Shown: piece after piece, positions 40,663 to 50,493 of the stretch | Layout: each line of letters opens with the position of its first letter | How positions within the stretch are numbered: the first letter of the stretch is position 1 | From: an uncultured Paracoccaceae bacterium | GTDB taxonomy: Bacteria > Pseudomonadota > Alphaproteobacteria > Rhodobacterales > Rhodobacteraceae | Reading direction: 5' to 3' | DNA length: 61,309 nucleotides | NCBI GenBank assembly: GCA_947492585.1 | Contig: CANLND010000021.1 | Span: 1 to 61,309 of the forward strand | Translations under genes and position numbers: made by a program | The notes under the pieces: model-generated | The model's input: only the letters and a program-made list of their open reading frames with translations | The model's database searches: none | What the model was told of the DNA's origin: nothing

Positions 40663-43512
40663 ATGACGCAGGCATCGCGGGTTGTGGCCGTGCTTGGCCC
40701 AACCAATACAGGTAAAACCCACTACGCCATTGACCGGATGCTGGGCTATCGCACAGGCATTATGGGCTTTCCGCTGCGGCTGTTGGCCCGCGAAGTCTAT
40801 GACAAGGTGGTGGCCATCAAAGGCCCGTCGGTGGTGGCCTTGGTCACGGGTGAGGAACGCATCGTGCCGCCGCGCACGCAGTATTGGATCTGTACGGTCG
40901 AATCTATGCCCGAAGGCATGGGGACGGATTTCCTTGCCATCGACGAAATCCAGCTGTGCGCCGATCCCGAGCGCGGCCACGTGTTTACGGATCGCCTGCT
41001 GCGCGAACGTGGCACCCATGAAACATTGTTTCTGGGGGCTGATACCATGCGTGGAGCGATCCAGGATCTGGTGCCGGGCGTTGATTTCATGCACCGCGAG
41101 CGGATGTCGGATCTGGTGTATGCAGGGTCAAAAAAAATCAGTCGGATGCCGCCGCGCAGTGCCATTGTGGGGTTCTCGGTTGACAACGTCTATGCGATTG
41201 CAGAACTGATCCGCCGCCAAAAAGGCGGCGCGGCGGTGGTGATGGGCGCGCTTAGTCCACGCACCCGTAATGCGCAGGTTGAGCTGTATCAAAACGGTGA
41301 AGTTGATTATCTGGTCGCCACCGACGCGATTGGCATGGGGCTGAACCTTGATATTGATCATGTCGCCTTTTCTTCGACGTCCAAATTTGATGGCCAGCGG
41401 ATGAGGGCGCTGGCGCCCAATGAATTGGCCCAAATCGCCGGTCGTGCTGGGCGCGGTATGAGCCATGGTAGCTTTGGCGTTACGGGGGACGCGCGCCCCT
41501 TGGATGAGGGCACCGCAACCGCAATTATGGAACACCGGTTTACGCCGTTGAAAAAACTGAACTGGCGTTCGGCGGATCTGCGGTTTAGCTCGATTGAAAC
41601 ATTGATCCACTCGCTGGAAGTCGGGCCGGATCATGAACGTCTGATGAAAGCGCGCGAGGCCGATGATCTGCGCGTGTTAAAGGGAATGTCCGCCGATGCC
41701 ACCGTGGCGGCGCGCGCGAGCAGTCCGCAAAGCGTCAAACTGTTGTGGGACGTGTGCCGAATCCCCGACTTTCGCGGCATCAGCTATGGTGAACATGCTG
41801 CTCTTTTGACGGTGATTTTTGATCATCTGCATCAGGGAGGCACTATTCCCGATGATTTTATGGCCCGCCAGATCCGACGTATTGATCGTACGGACGGAAA
41901 CATAGATGCATTGTCCAAGCGATTGGCGTTTATCCGCACGTGGACTTATGTCGCACAAAGGAAAGGCTGGGTTCGTGACGAAAACCATTGGCGCAGCGAG
42001 ACGCGCGCTGTAGAAGACAGGCTGTCGGACGCGCTGCACGAGCGGCTGACTCAAAGATTTGTGGACCGGCGCACATCCGTGCTCTTGCGGCGGCTCAAAC
42101 AGAAGGAGGCCCTTTTGGCCGAAGTGAATGACAAGGGTGAAGTGACCGTCGAAGGTGAATTCGTTGGTCGTCTCGAAGGGTTCCGGTTTTCTCCGGACAA
42201 AAGCGCACAGGGTGCTGAAGCAAAGGCGTTGAAAACGGCGTCGCTACAGGCTTTGGCTCCGCATTTCCACCTACGGGCGGATCGCTTTTACAACGCACCC
42301 GATACCGAAATTGATTTTACCGATCAGGGTGGCCTGATGTGGGGCGAATACGCGGTCGGCAAATTGACGTCTGGCGCGGATGCATTAACGCCGCGCGTTG
42401 AAGTTTTTGTTGATGATGCGGCGGGCGCAGATGTTGCCCAAAAGGTGGAGCGCCGCTTGCAGCATTTCATCACCCGCAAAGTTGCCACGCTGTTTGAACC
42501 GCTGCAAAACCTGCAAAAGGACGAAGAGCTGTCAGGCCTGGCCCGTGGCTTTGCCTTCCGCATGATCGAAGATCTGGGCGTCATGCCGCGTGCCAAAGTG
42601 GCACAAGAGGTCAAGGACCTGGATCAGGACGCCCGCGCGGCCCTGCGCAAGCACGGTATTCGCTTTGGTCAGTTCACCATCTTTATGCCGTTGCTGTTAA
42701 AGCCTGCGCCGACACGTTTGCGTTTGCTGCTGTGGTCTTTGGCCAATGGCCTGCAGGACTTCCCTGATGCGCCACCTCCGGGTCTGGTGACGGTGCCGAC
42801 GGCCAAGGACGCGCCGCAGGGGTATGACACCATGTCTGGCTACCGTGCTGCGGGCGAACGCATGATCCGTATCGACATGCTGGAACGTTTGGCTGACATG
42901 CTGCGCAACGAAGACAGCAAGGGCGGCTTTGAAGCCAAGGCTGATATGCTGTCGATCACTGGCATGACGCTGGAGCAGTTTGCAGACTTGATGCAGGGTT
43001 TGGGCTATCGCGCTGAAAAGGGCGAGCGTGAAAAGGTTAAGCAAGCTGCTGCACCTGAAACGCCGGCTGCCGACGCTGCGGAAACACCTGCTCCACAGGC
43101 TGATGACGCGCCTGTAGAAGCCGCAGCCGATGACGCGACACCCGTTGCCGAATCTGCTGAAGCTGCTGCGCCCGCGCCAGAAGCCGAAGGTGAACCCGCA
43201 GAAAAAGCGGCGGCTGAGCCTGAGACCGAGGTGTTCTATACCTTTACTTGGGGTGGCAACCGCAACCGTCCAAACGCACGTGGTCCCCGTCGGGGAGCCG
43301 AAGCGGGCGGCGAAGGCGGCGAACGTCAGAATCGGGGCGGCGCAGGCCGTGGTAAACCGCGCGGCGGCAAACCCCAAGGTGGCAAAAAGGGCGGTCCTCG
43401 TCAGCCACAAGGCGCCAAGAACTTCTCGGCACGTCCGCCTAAGAAAGAAAAGCAAATCGATCCTGATAACCCATTCGCCGCCGCGCTGATGGGCCTGAAA
43501 CAGGGCGATTGA
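40663..43512 (+). CDS. Suv3-like DEAD/DEAH-type RNA helicase with RGG-rich tail
   Basis: The protein has 949 residues. The helicase core has Walker A GPTNTGKT (12-19), motif II DEIQ (94-97), motif III/IV-type segments, and motif VI IAGRAGRGMSHGS. The arrangement is like the mitochondrial helicase Suv3 (RNA degradosome) rather than classical RhlB. After residue about 795 a long Ala/Pro/Glu-rich linker is followed by a basic Gly/Arg-rich tail (PRRGAEAGGEGG, RGGAGRGKPRGG) which should bind RNA. It is followed by hslR, fdxA and carD. It probably works on RNA, though DNA is possible. Confidence 0.85.
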   Translation: MTQASRVVAVLGPTNTGKTHYAIDRMLGYRTGIMGFPLRLLAREVYDKVVAIKGPSVVALVTGEERIVPPRTQYWICTVESMPEGMGTDFLAIDEIQLCADPERGHVFTDRLLRERGTHETLFLGADTMRGAIQDLVPGVDFMHRERMSDLVYAGSKKISRMPPRSAIVGFSVDNVYAIAELIRRQKGGAAVVMGALSPRTRNAQVELYQNGEVDYLVATDAIGMGLNLDIDHVAFSSTSKFDGQRMRALAPNELAQIAGRAGRGMSHGSFGVTGDARPLDEGTATAIMEHRFTPLKKLNWRSADLRFSSIETLIHSLEVGPDHERLMKAREADDLRVLKGMSADATVAARASSPQSVKLLWDVCRIPDFRGISYGEHAALLTVIFDHLHQGGTIPDDFMARQIRRIDRTDGNIDALSKRLAFIRTWTYVAQRKGWVRDENHWRSETRAVEDRLSDALHERLTQRFVDRRTSVLLRRLKQKEALLAEVNDKGEVTVEGEFVGRLEGFRFSPDKSAQGAEAKALKTASLQALAPHFHLRADRFYNAPDTEIDFTDQGGLMWGEYAVGKLTSGADALTPRVEVFVDDAAGADVAQKVERRLQHFITRKVATLFEPLQNLQKDEELSGLARGFAFRMIEDLGVMPRAKVAQEVKDLDQDARAALRKHGIRFGQFTIFMPLLLKPAPTRLRLLLWSLANGLQDFPDAPPPGLVTVPTAKDAPQGYDTMSGYRAAGERMIRIDMLERLADMLRNEDSKGGFEAKADMLSITGMTLEQFADLMQGLGYRAEKGEREKVKQAAAPETPAADAAETPAPQADDAPVEAAADDATPVAESAEAAAPAPEAEGEPAEKAAAEPETEVFYTFTWGGNRNRPNARGPRRGAEAGGEGGERQNRGGAGRGKPRGGKPQGGKKGGPRQPQGAKNFSARPPKKEKQIDPDNPFAAALMGLKQGD

Positions 43513-43518
43513 TCACGG

Positions 43519-43893
43519 ATGTCCGAAGCGGTTGCTAAGATTCGCATCGACAAGTGGCTGTGGCAGGCGCGGTTTTTTAAGACCCGCACTTTGGCTGCGA
43601 AACAGGTTGGTGCGGGCCATGTGCGCCTGAATGGACAAAAAGTGTATAAACCGGCTCAGAACGTCTCTACTGGGGACGTTCTGACCTTTGCCCAAGAGTC
43701 ACAAATTCGTCAGGTACGAATTGAAAACCTTGGCGAAAGGCGTGGACCTGCTCCCGAAGCGCAGGGTCTGTACCACGATATGACCGAATGGCAGGAAAAA
43801 GTGCCGCATAACCCGCGCTATGAGGGAAAAGGTCGCCCGGATAAGAAAGAGCGCAGGGCGCTTGACCTTAGTCGTCAGCGCGACACCTATTGA
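43519..43893 (+). CDS. hslR: S4-domain RNA-binding protein, Hsp15-like
   Basis: The protein has 124 residues. The S4 domain is KIRIDKWLWQARFFKTRTLAAKQVGAGHVRLNGQ (two pieces KIRIDKWLWQARFFKTRTLA and KQVGAGHVRLNGQ). A basic C-terminal tail follows (KGRPDKKERRALDLSRQR). Hsp15 binds the free 50S subunit with nascent chain in heat shock; I take that role by family. It begins seven bases behind the helicase stop, so it is co-expressed with the helicase. Confidence 0.88.
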   Translation: MSEAVAKIRIDKWLWQARFFKTRTLAAKQVGAGHVRLNGQKVYKPAQNVSTGDVLTFAQESQIRQVRIENLGERRGPAPEAQGLYHDMTEWQEKVPHNPRYEGKGRPDKKERRALDLSRQRDTY

Positions 43894-43957
43894 TACCTTG
43901 AAGAACCTGCCGCGCTGAATTAGCTAGTCGCCAAACAGAAAACGGAATCATTAACCG

Positions 43958-44296
43958 ATGACTTACGTCGTTACAGATAACTGCATTGCCTGCAAATACA
44001 CCGATTGTGTCGAAGTGTGCCCAGTCGATTGCTTCTATGAAGGCGAAAACACGCTGGTTATCCACCCCGATGAATGCATCGACTGTGGTGTTTGCGAGCC
44101 TGAGTGCCCAGCCGAAGCGATCAGCCCCGATACGGATGCTGACATGGACAAATGGGTCGAGTTCAACCGCAAGTATGCGGAACTGTGGCCTGTGATCCTG
44201 TCTAAAAAGGAGCCGATGCCCGGCTACGAAGAAAAAGACGGCGAAGAGGGCAAGCTGGAGAAATACTTCTCTGAAGCGCCCGGCGAAGGCGGTTAA
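43958..44296 (+). CDS. fdxA: 7Fe ferredoxin FdxA
   Basis: The protein has 112 residues and belongs to the FdI-like ferredoxins. The cysteine pattern [19 protein letters not shown] and [17 protein letters not shown] is that of [3Fe-4S]/[4Fe-4S] ferredoxins. The C-terminal extension [16 protein letters not shown] is typical of this type. It carries electrons in the cytoplasm; partners are not known here. It is 64 bp downstream of hslR, and a weak terminator stands behind it. Confidence 0.96.
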   Translation: MTYVVTDNCIACKYTDCVEVCPVDCFYEGENTLVIHPDECIDCGVCEPECPAEAISPDTDADMDKWVEFNRKYAELWPVILSKKEPMPGYEEKDGEEGKLEKYFSEAPGEGG

Positions 44297-44375
44297 GCCT
44301 GATTGGTTTCAAGGGCATGAACCGGCCATTGGTATCGGTCTCATGGATCTTTGGCGCGTAAAATGACTGTGCCAC

Positions 44376-44408
44376 AAGGAGAGCGCCTTTTAGGGGCGCC
44401 TTTTTTGT
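44376..44408 (+). terminator. probable terminator of fdxA
   Basis: GCGCC / GGCGC stem with weaker extension (AAGGAG / TTTTTT with G-U pairs), loop TTTTAG, then six T. It lies 80 bp behind the stop codon. Moderately supported. Confidence 0.55.
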
Positions 44409-44585
44409 GCTATGATAAGGTCAGTAAATAGAACTGTTGAATGGCCGCACCACGCAGAGGGGATGTTGCGTGTGCGGTTTTAGTGTTGCGACAAGGCGGA
44501 CCTTAAATGGCAAGATCGCTGTTTGGGGACGTGTTGTTCGCCGTATTGTCGCCAGCAGCGCGGCAAAGAGCAAGGAAAGACCTAT

Positions 44586-45095
44586 ATGACCAAATCGAAG
44601 AAGCTCGACTTCCGCCCCAATGAATTTGTCGTCTATCCGGCACATGGGGTGGGGCAGATCGTTTCGGTTGAAGAACAGGAAGTCGCCGGCTTTGCGCTGG
44701 AGCTGTTTGTCATCACCTTCGAAAAAGACAAGATGACCCTGCGTGTGCCAACCAACAAGGCCGTGGAAGTGGGCATGCGCTCGCTCAGCTCACCTGACGT
44801 GATTGAGCACGCGATGAAAACCTTGCGTGGTAAGGCCAAAGTTAAGCGTGCCATGTGGTCGCGTCGCGCCCAAGAGTATGAGCAAAAGATCAACTCGGGT
44901 GATCTGATTGCCATCGCTGAAGTGGTGCGCGATCTGCACCGCACAGATGACCAGCGTGAGCAAAGCTATTCTGAACGCCAGCTTTATGAAGCCGCGCTTG
45001 AGCGCCTGACTCGCGAAGTTGCCGCTGTATCCGGCAATGACGAAGTGGTCGCCGCCCAAAAAGTGGATGAGGTTCTGACCTCGCGTGCCGCCTGA
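44586..45095 (+). CDS. CarD-family transcription regulator
   Basis: The protein has 169 residues. The N-terminal RNA polymerase interaction domain is RPNEFVVYPAHGVGQIVSVEEQEV, and a helical DNA-contacting C-terminal domain contains VKRAMWSRRAQEYEQKINSGD. CarD/CdnL proteins stabilise open promoter complexes, often at rRNA and housekeeping promoters. ATG 44586 has AAGGAAAG upstream. It stands alone between fdxA and the convergent cobS. Confidence 0.94.
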   Translation: MTKSKKLDFRPNEFVVYPAHGVGQIVSVEEQEVAGFALELFVITFEKDKMTLRVPTNKAVEVGMRSLSSPDVIEHAMKTLRGKAKVKRAMWSRRAQEYEQKINSGDLIAIAEVVRDLHRTDDQREQSYSERQLYEAALERLTREVAAVSGNDEVVAAQKVDEVLTSRAA

Positions 45096-45117
45096 TTGGT
45101 GACGGAGTACGACTGAT

Positions 45118-45148
45118 AAAAGCCGCTCCATCTGGGGCGGCTTTTTCT
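45118..45148. terminator. shared terminator of carD and cobS
   Basis: Stem AAAAGCCGCTCC / GGGGCGGCTTTT with loop ATCT (one T-G pair), then TCTTT. It is 23 bp behind the carD stop and abuts the cobS stop. Confidence 0.85.
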
Positions 45149-45901
45149 TTAGGGCAAGAGCGTCAGAAGTACCGCGATTTCGGCTATTTGCTGGCTTGCA
45201 CCTAAGACATCGCCAGTTTGTCCCCCAATTTTACGTTTTGCCAGAGCGCCAAGGCCAAGGGTAACAAGGGACACCGCGCCGGCGGCTGCAAGCACGGTTG
45301 TCAGTGGTAGAAACATCCCGCTGATCGCACCGCTAAGTAGTATCGCCGCGATGCAGTATTTGCCATCGACGCGTCCTACGCTTTGAGACAAACCAGATGT
45401 GCGTGCGTGGGGCAGGTGCCACATCAAAAACGGCATCGCCGCGCGGGATAAGATGGCAACAGGGATCAGCCCCCATACGCCCAGAGTTTGCAGGATGGCA
45501 GCATATGACAGCCACCGAAGCCCGACGCACAGGACCAGGGCCAGGACGCCATAACTGCCGATTTGGCTGTCTTTCATGATTTCGAGACGCCGCTCTTTTG
45601 TGAAGCCGCCCCAGAACCCATCAGCGGTATCCGCCAGCCCATCTTCGTGCATTGCACCGGTCAGGAGCATTTGGTGTGCAAGGATCAATCCTGCGGTGAT
45701 TTCTGCGGAAAAACCCAGCGTCATAAGTAGGGATGCCAAGACACAGAGCGGCAGAACAATCAGCCCACCCACAAGCGGGAAACTCCAAGCTGAGTTCGAT
45801 TGTCTTTCAAACGCTTGCGGCGGAAGGGTCGGAAGCGGAATACGGGTCAGCAATACCATTGCGATCAGAACGTCACGGCCCTTGAAATCGTTTTTTGTCA
45901 T
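45149..45901 (-). CDS. cobS: adenosylcobinamide-GDP ribazoletransferase CobS
   Basis: The protein has 250 residues and several transmembrane helices. CobS joins adenosylcobinamide-GDP and alpha-ribazole in the last steps of vitamin B12 synthesis at the inner membrane. The motif GAMHEDGLADTADGFWGG is the family hallmark. It is divergent from cobT, whose product makes its alpha-ribazole phosphate substrate, so the shared 102-bp gap should hold both promoters. No cobalamin riboswitch fits in it. Confidence 0.95.
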   Translation of the reverse strand: MTKNDFKGRDVLIAMVLLTRIPLPTLPPQAFERQSNSAWSFPLVGGLIVLPLCVLASLLMTLGFSAEITAGLILAHQMLLTGAMHEDGLADTADGFWGGFTKERRLEIMKDSQIGSYGVLALVLCVGLRWLSYAAILQTLGVWGLIPVAILSRAAMPFLMWHLPHARTSGLSQSVGRVDGKYCIAAILLSGAISGMFLPLTTVLAAAGAVSLVTLGLGALAKRKIGGQTGDVLGASQQIAEIAVLLTLLP

Positions 45902-46003
45902 GCATGAGCCTTTGCAGGGGGTTGCGGATACGTTCCGGACCTATAAACAAACTGAGAACGCTTTAACCGCGTCGACCACTCAGATGCAACGAGGCTAAAA
46001 AAT

Positions 46004-47020
46004 ATGTTGCCAAAATTGAAGTCACTCGATCACTTTCGAACGCTGCTTGCTGCGGCACCCGGAACCGATCAGGCCGCTGAAGTTGCCGCTGCAGAGCACA
46101 ACGGTCAGCTGACCAAACCTCCCGGGGCGTTGGGGCGTCTGGAGGATATCGCCATCTGGTATGCCAGCTGGCGCGGCACTGTACGTCCAGAGGTTTCCGC
46201 GCCTCAGGTTATTATCTTTGCCGGGAACCATGGGGTTACAAATCAGGGTGTTTCTGCGTTTCCCGCTGAGGTGACGGCGCAGATGGTTCTGAATTTTGAA
46301 CACGGTGGCGCGGCGATCAACCAGCTTGCACGATTGGCGGGGGCTCAGCTTGACGTCTTGCCGTTAGAGCTGGACCGTCCGACGCAAGACTTTACCAAGG
46401 AGCCAGCATTGGGCGAGACCGATCTGCTGACCGCCTTGCAAGCCGGTTGGAATGCGGTTGATCCAAGTTCTGATCTGTTGGTGGTGGGTGAGATGGGGAT
46501 CGGAAACACCACTTCCGCAGCGGCGTTGGCGCATGTTCTGTTTGGTGGAGACGCCGCAGATTGGACGGGCCGTGGCACCGGAGTTGACAACGATGGGCTC
46601 GCTCACAAAATCGCAATCGTTGAAGAAGGTGTCGCGCTGCACGGTGAAGGCATTCGCGATGGTCTGGACGCGTTGGCCTGTCTGGGCGGACGTGAGATCG
46701 CCGGCATGGTGGGGGCGATCGCAGCGGCGCGTCTGTTGTCGATTCCGGTTATTCTGGATGGATTTATTTGCTGCGCTGGCGCGGCCTGTCTGGGCCAGCT
46801 GAACGATGGTGCGCTGGATCACGCGATTGCGGGGCATCAAAGCGCGGAAAAAGCACATCAGATGCTGCTGCAAAAAATTGGTAAAGTACCCTTGATGAGC
46901 CTCGACATGCGTCTTGGCGAAGCCTCTGGCGCGACCCTTGCCATTCAGATTCTTCGCGGGGCCATTGCCTGCCACAGCGGCATGGCAACCTTTGCAGAAG
47001 CGGGTGTCAGCGACAGCTGA
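46004..47020 (+). CDS. cobT: nicotinate-nucleotide--dimethylbenzimidazole phosphoribosyltransferase CobT
   Basis: The protein has 338 residues and activates the lower ligand of B12 with nicotinate mononucleotide. Motifs: [15 protein letters not shown] near residues 37-50, [19 protein letters not shown], and [15 protein letters not shown]. The catalytic Glu near the C terminus lies in [12 protein letters not shown]. It is divergent from cobS and convergent with the antiporter gene; both ends are clean. Confidence 0.96.
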   Translation: MLPKLKSLDHFRTLLAAAPGTDQAAEVAAAEHNGQLTKPPGALGRLEDIAIWYASWRGTVRPEVSAPQVIIFAGNHGVTNQGVSAFPAEVTAQMVLNFEHGGAAINQLARLAGAQLDVLPLELDRPTQDFTKEPALGETDLLTALQAGWNAVDPSSDLLVVGEMGIGNTTSAAALAHVLFGGDAADWTGRGTGVDNDGLAHKIAIVEEGVALHGEGIRDGLDALACLGGREIAGMVGAIAAARLLSIPVILDGFICCAGAACLGQLNDGALDHAIAGHQSAEKAHQMLLQKIGKVPLMSLDMRLGEASGATLAIQILRGAIACHSGMATFAEAGVSDS

Positions 47021-47046
47021 TCAATGGTTTGGATTCTAAATCTTCC

Positions 47047-47083
47047 GAGGCGCGCGATTATCCAACATCGCGCGCCTCTTTCT
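47047..47083. terminator. bidirectional terminator between cobT and the antiporter gene
   Basis: 12-bp stem GAGGCGCGCGAT / ATCGCGCGCCTC with loop TATCCAAC, then TTTCTTTTC. It overlaps the last codons of the minus-strand antiporter gene. Confidence 0.85.
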
Positions 47084-48938
47084 TTTCTGACAGCTCCATC
47101 AGAGCGGTTTCCAGGTCTTTTTCCAGCTCTTTGGAGCGTGCCACATAGGCTGGGTTCTGGCTGGACGGGGTCCCGGGGATCCAGTGTTGCGCCAGTTCCC
47201 GAACGGTTTGCCTGTCATGGGAGTAAAACGTCTGTTCGGCCTGTGCCGCCTCGTATTCGCTGAGCCCGACATTTTCGAGCACATATCGACCGGCGCGCAG
47301 GGATCCGTCAAACATCTCACGCACGATGTCATCGGCCCCGGCACGATACAGTTCATAGACATGATTGCGATCACGGGCGCGGACGATGATGTGCAAATTG
47401 GGGTTGGTGCGGCGCGCATAGGCGGTCAAGGCAACGGATCCTTTGGGATTGTCGAGCGCGACCACCAGAACGCGTGCTTTGGCGATGCCTGCGGCGCGCA
47501 ACAGCTCTGGGCGGGTCGGATCCCCTAAGAACCCCTTTACGCCAAAGCGCCGCATCAATTGGATTGCTTCCATGTCATGATCAAGCACTACAGTCTTAAA
47601 CCCGCTGGCCCGCACCAAGCGGTTCACAATCTGACCAAACCGGCCAATGCCCGCGATGATCACCGGGCCGACCTCATCTATTTCATCGGATGGGGTTTCG
47701 CTTTTAGGGTCCTTTATCAATTTCGACAAGACGTCATAGGCGATAAACAACAGCGGCGTGATCAACATTGATAGCGCAATGATCAGCAATAATTTTTCCG
47801 ACAGTGCGGCGGGGATCACGTTTAGCTGGCGGGTGAAGGCCAGCAGCACAAATCCAAACTCTCCGGCCTGGGCCAGCCCAAGGGTGAACAGCCAGTGATT
47901 GCGATGGCGTAGCCCAAAGGCGCGCCCCACAAAATAGAGCACAAGACCTTTGATCACGATCACCAGCAGGGCCAAACCGATCAGGTCTGCTGGGCTTGAG
48001 AGAAACAGTTGATAGTTGATCCCAGCCCCCACAGTGATGAAAAACAGGCCCAGCAAAAGTCCCTTGAACGGGTTCAGGTCGCTTTCCATTTCATGACGGA
48101 ATTCCGAGTTTGCCAGAACAACGCCCGCCAAAAAGGCTCCAAGGGCTGGGGAGAGGCCAACGAGTGTCATCAAAAACGAAATGCCGACAACTATCAGCAG
48201 CGCCAGCGCTGTGTACATTTCGCGGAGATTGGCAGCGTGAATGAAGCGAAACAACGGTCGGGTGAGGTAAATTCCCGCCAGAATAATGGATCCGATCGCG
48301 GCACAAGTGACAAGGGTGACGCCCCATCCGGGCAGGCCTTCGACCAGTGACAGCTGCGACCCGTGATGGGCGGCGTCTTCGATATTGCGCTGGATTGATC
48401 CATCTGCCGCAATGTGAATGGGGGGGGCTACGGCCAGCAGCGGAAGCAACGCCAGGATCGGGATCACTGCGATGTCTTGGGTCAGTAGCACCGCGAATGT
48501 TGCGCGCCCGCCCCCCGTTTGCATCAATCCTTTTTCTGACAGCGTTTGTAAAACGATCGCAGTTGAAGAGAGGGATAAGGCCAAGCCGATGGCCAAGCCA
48601 ATCTGCCAGGTTTCACCCACGACCATCGCGGCGCCCATCAACGCGAGCGTGCTGATGGTGACCTGCAATCCGCCCAGACCGATGAGCTTATGCCGCATCG
48701 CCCATAGAGCGCGTGGCTCCAATTCGAGGCCAATCAGGAACAGCATCATGACGACGCCAAATTCCGCAAAATGTTGCAGGTCTTCGGTTTCTGCGCCAAC
48801 CAACCCCAAAACGGGACCGATCACGATGCCCGCAGCCAGATAGCCCAATACCGATCCAAGCCCCAGTCTGGAGGCGAGAGGGACGGAAATCACCGCCGCA
48901 GCAAGATAGATAGAGGCTTGATAAAGAAACGTTTCCAT
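47058..48938 (-). CDS. kefB: CPA2-type cation/proton antiporter, KefB-like
   Basis: The protein has 626 residues. About 12 transmembrane helices (residues 1-380) form the sodium/hydrogen exchanger domain (GLELEPRALWAM, SLSSTAIVLQTL, GAFLAGVVLANSEF). A cytosolic RCK/TrkA-N domain follows (VIIAGIGRFGQIVNRLV). Known family members export potassium in a glutathione-controlled way in E. coli; whether that applies here is not known. I prefer ATG 48938 (METFLYQ) to the TTG three codons earlier. It is convergent with cobT. Confidence 0.92.
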   Translation of the reverse strand: METFLYQASIYLAAAVISVPLASRLGLGSVLGYLAAGIVIGPVLGLVGAETEDLQHFAEFGVVMMLFLIGLELEPRALWAMRHKLIGLGGLQVTISTLALMGAAMVVGETWQIGLAIGLALSLSSTAIVLQTLSEKGLMQTGGGRATFAVLLTQDIAVIPILALLPLLAVAPPIHIAADGSIQRNIEDAAHHGSQLSLVEGLPGWGVTLVTCAAIGSIILAGIYLTRPLFRFIHAANLREMYTALALLIVVGISFLMTLVGLSPALGAFLAGVVLANSEFRHEMESDLNPFKGLLLGLFFITVGAGINYQLFLSSPADLIGLALLVIVIKGLVLYFVGRAFGLRHRNHWLFTLGLAQAGEFGFVLLAFTRQLNVIPAALSEKLLLIIALSMLITPLLFIAYDVLSKLIKDPKSETPSDEIDEVGPVIIAGIGRFGQIVNRLVRASGFKTVVLDHDMEAIQLMRRFGVKGFLGDPTRPELLRAAGIAKARVLVVALDNPKGSVALTAYARRTNPNLHIIVRARDRNHVYELYRAGADDIVREMFDGSLRAGRYVLENVGLSEYEAAQAEQTFYSHDRQTVRELAQHWIPGTPSSQNPAYVARSKELEKDLETALMELSEKKEARDVG

Positions 48939-49018
48939 ACCCAATATAAGGCAATGCTACCGTGGAGTTTGCAATGACTTAAGGCGCAAGAAGGGGGCAA
49001 AAATTGCTCCTGTTTCCC

Positions 49019-50239
49019 TTATTCTTCGGTTGAGCGGATTTCACCGCTGAGTTTGGCGATCGTTTCAAGCCGGTGCGAAATGCGTTCCTGAAACGCGCCC
49101 AGCTGATCAATGATGTCAGAGAGGGTTTCACCGGATTGTGGCAATCGCGCGCTTTCGATTTTACACAGAACACGGGTTGAACTGAGGCCAAGGAAGTGAC
49201 GGTGCATGACATGGCAGGCCCGCACGATGCGCTCCGCCTCCAGGTCCACCGAGGCCATGCCCTTTTGCGCACGTTTGGTTTGGCTGGTCACTAGTTCCGC
49301 GAGAATGGAGCGCTCATTCTCCATATCAATCTCACCTAAGGTGCGGCGCTCGGATTGAAGCTGCGCGTCACATTCCGTGAGAATGCGGGCCATACATTCG
49401 ACAAACAGGCTGTTTTCAACGGACGCACGAATGGCCGCAAAATTGCTATTTTTGCCCATCACATGTTTAGAGAACCAATCGCCCATTTCACGCGACATCG
49501 CGCCGTAGTTCTGTGACAATACGGTGACCGGGCCGCCCGAGGGTTCGATCCGCGAGGCTATCACGCGCAGATTGTGCGGGATGGTATGCATCGCATCAAA
49601 GTCCTGAATCAGCCCTTCGGTTTCCTGAATCAGCGTGCGTGCGTTTCCCATCATGGTGCGCAGGCCCGCGATTTTGCTATCTACAGGTTTCTTCAGCCCT
49701 TCGTCGCGGGCCAAAAGCTCCTGGCACAGGGCATCAACCGCAAACTGGTGATAGCTTTCAAAACCTTTTTCATGCAGCCAGGTTTTCAGCACTTCGGCGC
49801 TGTCCTCTGGTGATAGGCCTTCTTCTTGTTCTAGTTTCAACAGGTTCGCATAAAGCTTCTGAACCTCAGCAAATTGCGCACCGCAGGGTTTGATGCGCGC
49901 GGAGAGATAACCTTCGCCGCAGGGAATGACGACCGCGTAAACCCAGTAGTGCAACCCGTCTTTGGAGCTATTTTTTACATAAGCTCCAATGGTCTCGCCC
50001 TTCTGGATCGTGTCCCAGAACAGTTGGAACACGCCGCGTGGCATGTCCGGGTTTCGGATCAATTTGTGTGGTGCGCCGATCAGTTCCGACCATTCATAGT
50101 GTGAGACGCGTTGAAATACGTAGTTGCCCGCTTCGATCACACCACGGCTGTCAGTCCGGGAAAAGAATACTTCATTCAGTGCAAACGGGGCTTCGCCGGT
50201 AGAGGGGCGGACTTCAATGCGGCGGTCTACGAATGACAC
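49019..50239 (-). CDS. soluble Aer-like PAS sensor protein
   Basis: The protein has 406 residues. The N-terminal PAS domain (about 15-120) matches the Aer type: EVFFSRTDSRGVIEAGNYVF, then IRNPDMPRGVFQLFWDTIQKG and YWVYAVVIPC. No transmembrane helix follows. The C-terminal half is helical with heptad-like repeats, but the MCP tip signature is not visible, so it is not a normal chemoreceptor. I cannot name the output. It stands alone between the antiporter gene and a strong terminator. Confidence 0.72.
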   Translation of the reverse strand: MSFVDRRIEVRPSTGEAPFALNEVFFSRTDSRGVIEAGNYVFQRVSHYEWSELIGAPHKLIRNPDMPRGVFQLFWDTIQKGETIGAYVKNSSKDGLHYWVYAVVIPCGEGYLSARIKPCGAQFAEVQKLYANLLKLEQEEGLSPEDSAEVLKTWLHEKGFESYHQFAVDALCQELLARDEGLKKPVDSKIAGLRTMMGNARTLIQETEGLIQDFDAMHTIPHNLRVIASRIEPSGGPVTVLSQNYGAMSREMGDWFSKHVMGKNSNFAAIRASVENSLFVECMARILTECDAQLQSERRTLGEIDMENERSILAELVTSQTKRAQKGMASVDLEAERIVRACHVMHRHFLGLSSTRVLCKIESARLPQSGETLSDIIDQLGAFQERISHRLETIAKLSGEIRSTEE

Positions 50240-50458
50240 AGGACTGGATCCATTTCTTGTTCAACGTTCAGTTGCAACTGTTACAGAACAAGCCTTCCTA
50301 ACTCGTTAAGTTGGCAGGGAAGCATCATGTTTTAATTGGGGGTGTGCGATCACGCTTAAAATTCGCGTTGTGCTCTGATTTAAAAGAGTAATATCGTGTT
50401 GAAGCGCGCCTTGATCTCGCAATCCAGAGCGCCAATCAACATCGAAATATTCGGCGTC

Positions 50459-50488
50459 AAAAAAAACGGGCCCTTTGTGGGGCCCGTT
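50459..50488 (-). terminator. terminator of the large membrane protein gene
   Basis: Minus-strand stem AACGGGCCC / GGGCCCGTT with loop CACAAA-like, followed by a run of eight T. It lies six bases behind the stop codon. Confidence 0.88.
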
Positions 50489-50493
50489 GAGTA

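Noticed and set aside
45902-46003. cobalamin riboswitch between cobS and cobT
   Set aside because: The gap is only 102 bp and lacks the B12-box; a cobalamin riboswitch needs more room.
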